Assembly (NCBI GenBank): GCA_022712815.1
Contig: JAFLJW010000045.1
Span: 1 to 8,716 of the forward strand
From: Pseudodesulfovibrio sp.
GTDB taxonomy: Bacteria; Desulfobacterota; Desulfovibrionia; Desulfovibrionales; Desulfovibrionaceae
Direction of reading: 5' to 3'
Length of the DNA: 8,716 nucleotides
The translations under genes were made by a program, and so were the position numbers. The notes below the pieces were generated by a model. That model was given only the letters and a program-made list of their open reading frames with translations. It did no database searches and was not told where the DNA came from. Numbering within the stretch: the first letter of the stretch is position 1; each line of letters begins with the position of its first letter. Of the stretch, positions 6,226 through 8,716 are shown piece by piece.

Positions 6226-6981
6226 TTAAGACAACCCAACCGCAACCTTCTTCAGAACAAAGGCCCGAACGTATGTCGGTTGCTCGTCAGAGGACCTGCC
6301 GCCAGAGCCATAACCAACACTCTGCACGCTGCCCATGGGCATGGCTCCGACTTCGTCCACAATGGTCCGCAAGATGGCCAGTCCTGTGGGTGTTGCCCGC
6401 TCCATTCCGCACTCGGAGCCAAAGGTAGTCAGCCCTCGCACCAATTCAGCACAAGCCGGTGCCGGTACTGGCAATCTGCCATGAGCACACTCAACGAATC
6501 CCGAGCCAAGATCAATGGGAGAGTATGTCACGGAGTCCACCTCAAGAGCATTCAAAAGCACCATGACTCCAACAATGTCCACAATGGTATCCACAGCACC
6601 TATTTCATGAAAATGGACATCGTTCAAACCAACACCGTGGACCTTGGCCTCGGCCTCCCCAAGTAGTCTCAAGGCACGGCCAGCCAACTCAGCCGTTTTT
6701 CCGTCAAGTCCACTATTCTTAATTATATCAAGCAAATTCGTATATGTTCTAAGAGGCTGATCTGCCGTCTGCAAGACTTCAACGTGCCTTGTTAGGATGC
6801 CTGCGACCTTTCTCTCCGACCATTCAAGGCCGAATCCATCGAGTCCGAGGCGGGAAAGCTCTTGTTCCAGAAAGGAAAAGCCGTTGACCTGATCAGACAA
6901 CTGATCCAGTGCGTGACTCAGTGATGCCAGCAGCATGTCGCCGCTTACTCCGGTAGAACAATCGAGATAAAGAGAATGCAA
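6226..6981 (-). CDS. larC: LarC1: N-terminal half of the nickel-insertion protein LarC (no LarC2 domain)
   Basis: LarC is the CTP-dependent cyclometallase that inserts nickel into the thiolated pincer precursor. The 251 residues match the LarC1 half: the N-terminal LDCSTGVSGDMLL (6-18), the histidine-rich HFHEIGAVDTIVDIVG (123-138), the HGRLPVPAPA segment (167-176), ATPTG (196-200) and a GYGSGG turn (223-228). Full LarC proteins are about 400 residues and continue into LarC2, which carries the CTP site. Here the frame stops with TAA near that domain boundary, and the next gene starts 13 nt later. L. plantarum joins LarC1 and LarC2 by frameshifting, but no LarC2-like frame is available here because the DNA encodes the DUF3431-like protein. 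The start is TTG at 6981, preceded by TAGGAG with a 6-nt spacer; no other Met occurs before residue 16. It may work with a LarC2 encoded elsewhere. Confidence 0.92.
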   Translation of the reverse strand: MHSLYLDCSTGVSGDMLLASLSHALDQLSDQVNGFSFLEQELSRLGLDGFGLEWSERKVAGILTRHVEVLQTADQPLRTYTNLLDIIKNSGLDGKTAELAGRALRLLGEAEAKVHGVGLNDVHFHEIGAVDTIVDIVGVMVLLNALEVDSVTYSPIDLGSGFVECAHGRLPVPAPACAELVRGLTTFGSECGMERATPTGLAILRTIVDEVGAMPMGSVQSVGYGSGGRSSDEQPTYVRAFVLKKVAVGLS

Positions 6982-7017
6982 TTCAAACTCCTAGGTTGAG
7001 ATAAAATAACCTGAAAC

Positions 7018-7046
7018 ATCGTAACCACTCAGCCGGGGACCGGCAA
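7018..7046 (-). promoter_or_regulatory. Candidate internal promoter before larC1
   Basis: The larB-larC1 gap is 116 nt, unusually long for this cluster. On the minus strand it holds TTGCCG (7041-7046), a 17-nt spacer and TACGAT (7018-7023). A transcript from here would have a leader of about 30 nt containing the larC1 Shine-Dalgarno. The spacer includes one arm of a small GCCGG/CCGGC hairpin (7032-7044) that lacks a T-run and so is not a convincing terminator. If functional, the promoter could express larC1, the DUF3431 gene and the permease independently of larE and larB. Confidence 0.35.
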
Positions 7047-7097
7047 CCTCGTGCAAAAAATTGCCTATTCAGCCTGAAGCAACGGACCTCGGCATAA

Positions 7098-7850
7098 TTA
7101 TTTCAGTGTCTGCTGTCTCGCCATATTATTAATTTTATGAGCCATAAACCCGGCTCCGAAGCCATTATCAATATTGACGACAGCAATGCCCGGCGCACAG
7201 GAATTGAGCATGGTCAGCAGTGCAGCCAGCCCTTGAAAACTCGCACCATACCCAACGCTGGTCGGCACCGCGATGACCGGGGCCGCAGCCATACCACCAA
7301 CGACCGAAGGAAGTGCGCCATCCATGCCAGCCACGGCTATGATCGCCGAGGCATCAGCCAGCTTGTCCATGACGGAAAACAGACGATGGATGCCTGCCAC
7401 GCCGCAATCATAATGACGCTCCACCCGGCTGCCCAGAAATTCAGCTGTTCCGGCGGCTTCCTCGGCCACCGGCAAATCAGATGTTCCCGCAGAAACAACC
7501 ACAATCTTCCCGCCGGGATCACTGTGAGGATCGCCCACTACCAGCAGGCCGGAAACCTCGTCATACCGTGCATCAAGGACTTTCGTCACGGCATTGTAAT
7601 GTGCTACGTCCGCCCGGGTTCCCAAGACACGGCCATTGTGGCTGACTATCTCCTGAAATATAGTTGCCACCTGCTCAGGGGTCTTACTCTCGCAATACAC
7701 AACCTCCGGCCCACCGGCACGGAGTTCCCGGTGAAGATCGATCTTGGCGCAACCGGCATCAACAAAGGTATGGCGCATCAGCCTCTGCTTCAGCTCATCC
7801 CTTGTGACCTGCCCGGCCTCAAAGTCGTCCAGTAACGTGTCGAGACTCAT
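7098..7850 (-). CDS. larB: LarB: pyridinium-3,5-biscarboxylic acid mononucleotide synthase
   Basis: LarB carries out the first step of nickel-pincer nucleotide synthesis: it carboxylates C5 of the pyridinium ring of nicotinate adenine dinucleotide and hydrolyses the phosphoanhydride. The 250-residue product has the family layout, with an N-terminal part of about 100 residues and a PurE-like C-terminal domain. Visible motifs are AGTSDLPVAEEAA (121-133), DCGVAGIHRL (148-157), VAGMDGALPSVVGG (173-186), VPTSVGYG (195-202) and VVNIDNGFGA (224-233). Cys218 in the segment LLTMLNSC corresponds to the catalytic cysteine of the L. plantarum enzyme (Cys221). I chose ATG at 7850 because it overlaps the larE stop (ATGA) and sits 8 nt after AAGGAG. 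The in-frame GTG at 7859 lies inside that Shine-Dalgarno and is unlikely to be used. Confidence 0.96.
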   Translation of the reverse strand: MSLDTLLDDFEAGQVTRDELKQRLMRHTFVDAGCAKIDLHRELRAGGPEVVYCESKTPEQVATIFQEIVSHNGRVLGTRADVAHYNAVTKVLDARYDEVSGLLVVGDPHSDPGGKIVVVSAGTSDLPVAEEAAGTAEFLGSRVERHYDCGVAGIHRLFSVMDKLADASAIIAVAGMDGALPSVVGGMAAAPVIAVPTSVGYGASFQGLAALLTMLNSCAPGIAVVNIDNGFGAGFMAHKINNMARQQTLK

Positions 7851-8608
7851 TCGCTCCACTCCTTAAATAAGACTGATCTTAGCCCAATCCCTTTGATCAA
7901 CGCCGCGAATTTATCACGATTTTCGTTTATTATATCAACGAACTGCGGCAAATACTCCACGGTTACCACCAGATTATCAGGCCGCGCCCGCAGGGTCTCG
8001 ACCCCGCGCTCTTGAAAAAACGATTCCATGACCTGCACCCTGTTCAAGGTCTCTCTGCTCAACGAGTTGCCTACCGGAATCCGAGTCGCCAGACAGCTTT
8101 CCGACGGGGCATTCCAATTGGGCAAACCATTGACTCGCGCCAGTTCCCTGACCTTGCCCTTGCCAAGGCCAGCCTCCAGAAGCGGCGAAAAGACACCATG
8201 CTCCCGCACGGCCCTGAGTCCCGGTCTGGCCGGATCGTCGTCCCTGTTGGTGCCGTCCACGATCAGGCAAGCGTCCCCGTATTCGAGGGACATCAATTCA
8301 AAAATTGCGTTTTTGCAATGATAACATCGGGTTTCGTCATTTCGCCGTATGCGCTCGTTATTCAGAACCTGCGCCAGAAGCGGATGATGCTCAATCCCTA
8401 TATGCTCGGCGATCTCGACAGCCCGTGTAAAATCGCGGCGGGCCGTCAGTTCGCTATGAACAGTCACGGCCACCGCAGACTTGCCAAGCGCAGCATGGGC
8501 GGCCGCAGCCACAAGCGCACTGTCCACGCCGCCGGACAGGGCGACCACGACATGATCATGTCCTGTGGCGCGAATCGCCAGCAGCTTGGAAAGGGCTTTC
8601 ATATCCAT
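7847..8608 (-). CDS. larE: LarE: ATP-dependent sacrificial sulfur transferase for the nickel-pincer cofactor
   Basis: This cytoplasmic PP-loop enzyme adenylylates the carboxylates of pyridinium-3,5-biscarboxylate mononucleotide and converts them to thiocarboxylates. In the Lactiplantibacillus plantarum type the sulfur comes from one of its own cysteines. The 253-residue product has the PP-loop SGGVDS at 25-30, RCYHCK with Cys95 and Cys98, the DGTNRDD segment near 118-124, and PSESCLATRIP with Cys172, the position expected for the sacrificial cysteine. Only one cysteine lies in the C-terminal half, which argues for the single-cysteine type over an Fe-S-cluster type; that is an inference. Length is slightly below the roughly 270 residues usual for the family. 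ATG at 8608 is chosen; ATG at 8602 (Met3) is an alternative. The stop overlaps the larB start as ATGA, suggesting translational coupling. Confidence 0.95.
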   Translation of the reverse strand: MDMKALSKLLAIRATGHDHVVVALSGGVDSALVAAAAHAALGKSAVAVTVHSELTARRDFTRAVEIAEHIGIEHHPLLAQVLNNERIRRNDETRCYHCKNAIFELMSLEYGDACLIVDGTNRDDDPARPGLRAVREHGVFSPLLEAGLGKGKVRELARVNGLPNWNAPSESCLATRIPVGNSLSRETLNRVQVMESFFQERGVETLRARPDNLVVTVEYLPQFVDIINENRDKFAALIKGIGLRSVLFKEWSE

Positions 8609-8614
8609 GGCAGG

Positions 8615-8643
8615 AGCCTAGCGCAGGCGCAGATGCGGTTCAA
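8615..8643 (-). promoter_or_regulatory. Candidate sigma-70 promoter of larE
   Basis: On the minus strand TTGAAC (8638-8643) is followed after exactly 17 nt by TAGGCT (8615-8620). Only six bases then separate the -10 element from the larE ATG at 8608. A start site about 7 nt past the -10 would fall on or beside the A of that ATG, giving a leaderless or nearly leaderless mRNA. This fits the absence of a strong Shine-Dalgarno sequence before larE. The hexamers match consensus only partly (4/6 and 3/6), so this is a prediction. Confidence 0.45.
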
Positions 8644-8659
8644 CTTCTTTCCGCTTCTA

Positions 8660-8716
8660 TTAATTATCAATGACCTTAATTTCCCGCCACGGTCCCTTGC
8701 GGAATCGGTACATGAC
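8660..8716 (-). CDS. C-terminal tail of an unidentified protein (partial, runs off window)
   Basis: An open frame enters from the window edge and ends at a TAA (8660-8662). The visible 18 residues end in RFRKGPWREIKVIDN, a basic, aromatic-containing tail with the look of a genuine protein C-terminus. The fragment is too short to assign to a family. It stops 51 nt before larE and points the same way, so it could be the upstream neighbour in the same transcription unit, although a promoter candidate lies between the two. It could also be a chance open frame, since 18 codons prove little. Nothing supports calling it larA. Confidence 0.4.
   Translation of the reverse strand, partial: VMYRFRKGPWREIKVIDN

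Noticed and set aside
7137..7835. A 232-codon plus-strand open frame opposite larB
   Set aside because: It is antisense to a clearly conserved enzyme, and its translation has no recognisable domain pattern.
1..8716. CRISPR arrays, tRNA or rRNA genes, insertion sequences
   Set aside because: I found no regularly spaced repeats, cloverleaf-like segments, ribosomal signatures or transposase genes.

Overview
The window is 8.7 kb of gram-negative bacterial DNA with moderate GC. Every gene I can support lies on the minus strand, so transcription runs from position 8716 towards position 1. The lipoprotein-type efflux adaptor points to a gram-negative cell. The nickel-pincer genes, and the style of the intergenic repeat at 269-306, suggest an anaerobic deltaproteobacterium of the Desulfovibrio/Pseudodesulfovibrio type. 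That placement is an inference from gene content and recall, not from a database search.

Region A (8716 to about 4185) is a probable operon. The last 18 codons of an unidentified gene enter at the window edge. They are followed by larE, larB (overlapping by 4 nt) and a larC that encodes only the LarC1 half. Together these make the nickel-pincer nucleotide (NPN) cofactor used by LarA-type racemases: LarB carboxylates and hydrolyses nicotinate adenine dinucleotide, LarE donates two sulfurs, and LarC inserts nickel. No larA is present, and the LarC2 domain that completes LarC elsewhere is missing. A DUF3431-like gene begins 13 nt after larC1. Next comes a MacB-type ABC permease with no ATPase beside it. 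The block ends at a 12-bp hairpin (4185-4218).

Region B (about 4090 to 322) holds three TetR-family regulators in a row. The first (3454-4026) stands alone. The second (2717-3334) is followed by a DUF2867-like protein (2176-2703). The third (1446-2069) is followed by an RND/HlyD-type periplasmic adaptor lipoprotein (322-1416). The second and third have palindromes overlapping plausible sigma-70 promoters, as expected for autorepression. The first two look like divergent paralogues.

Region C (1-321) has no gene I can support. It contains an AT-rich stretch and an 18-bp perfect inverted repeat just beyond the adaptor stop codon.

The points most worth a second look are the LarC1-only larC followed directly by a DUF3431 gene, the leaderless-looking larE promoter, the paired operators of the TetR genes, and two transport components (adaptor and permease) without their usual partners.
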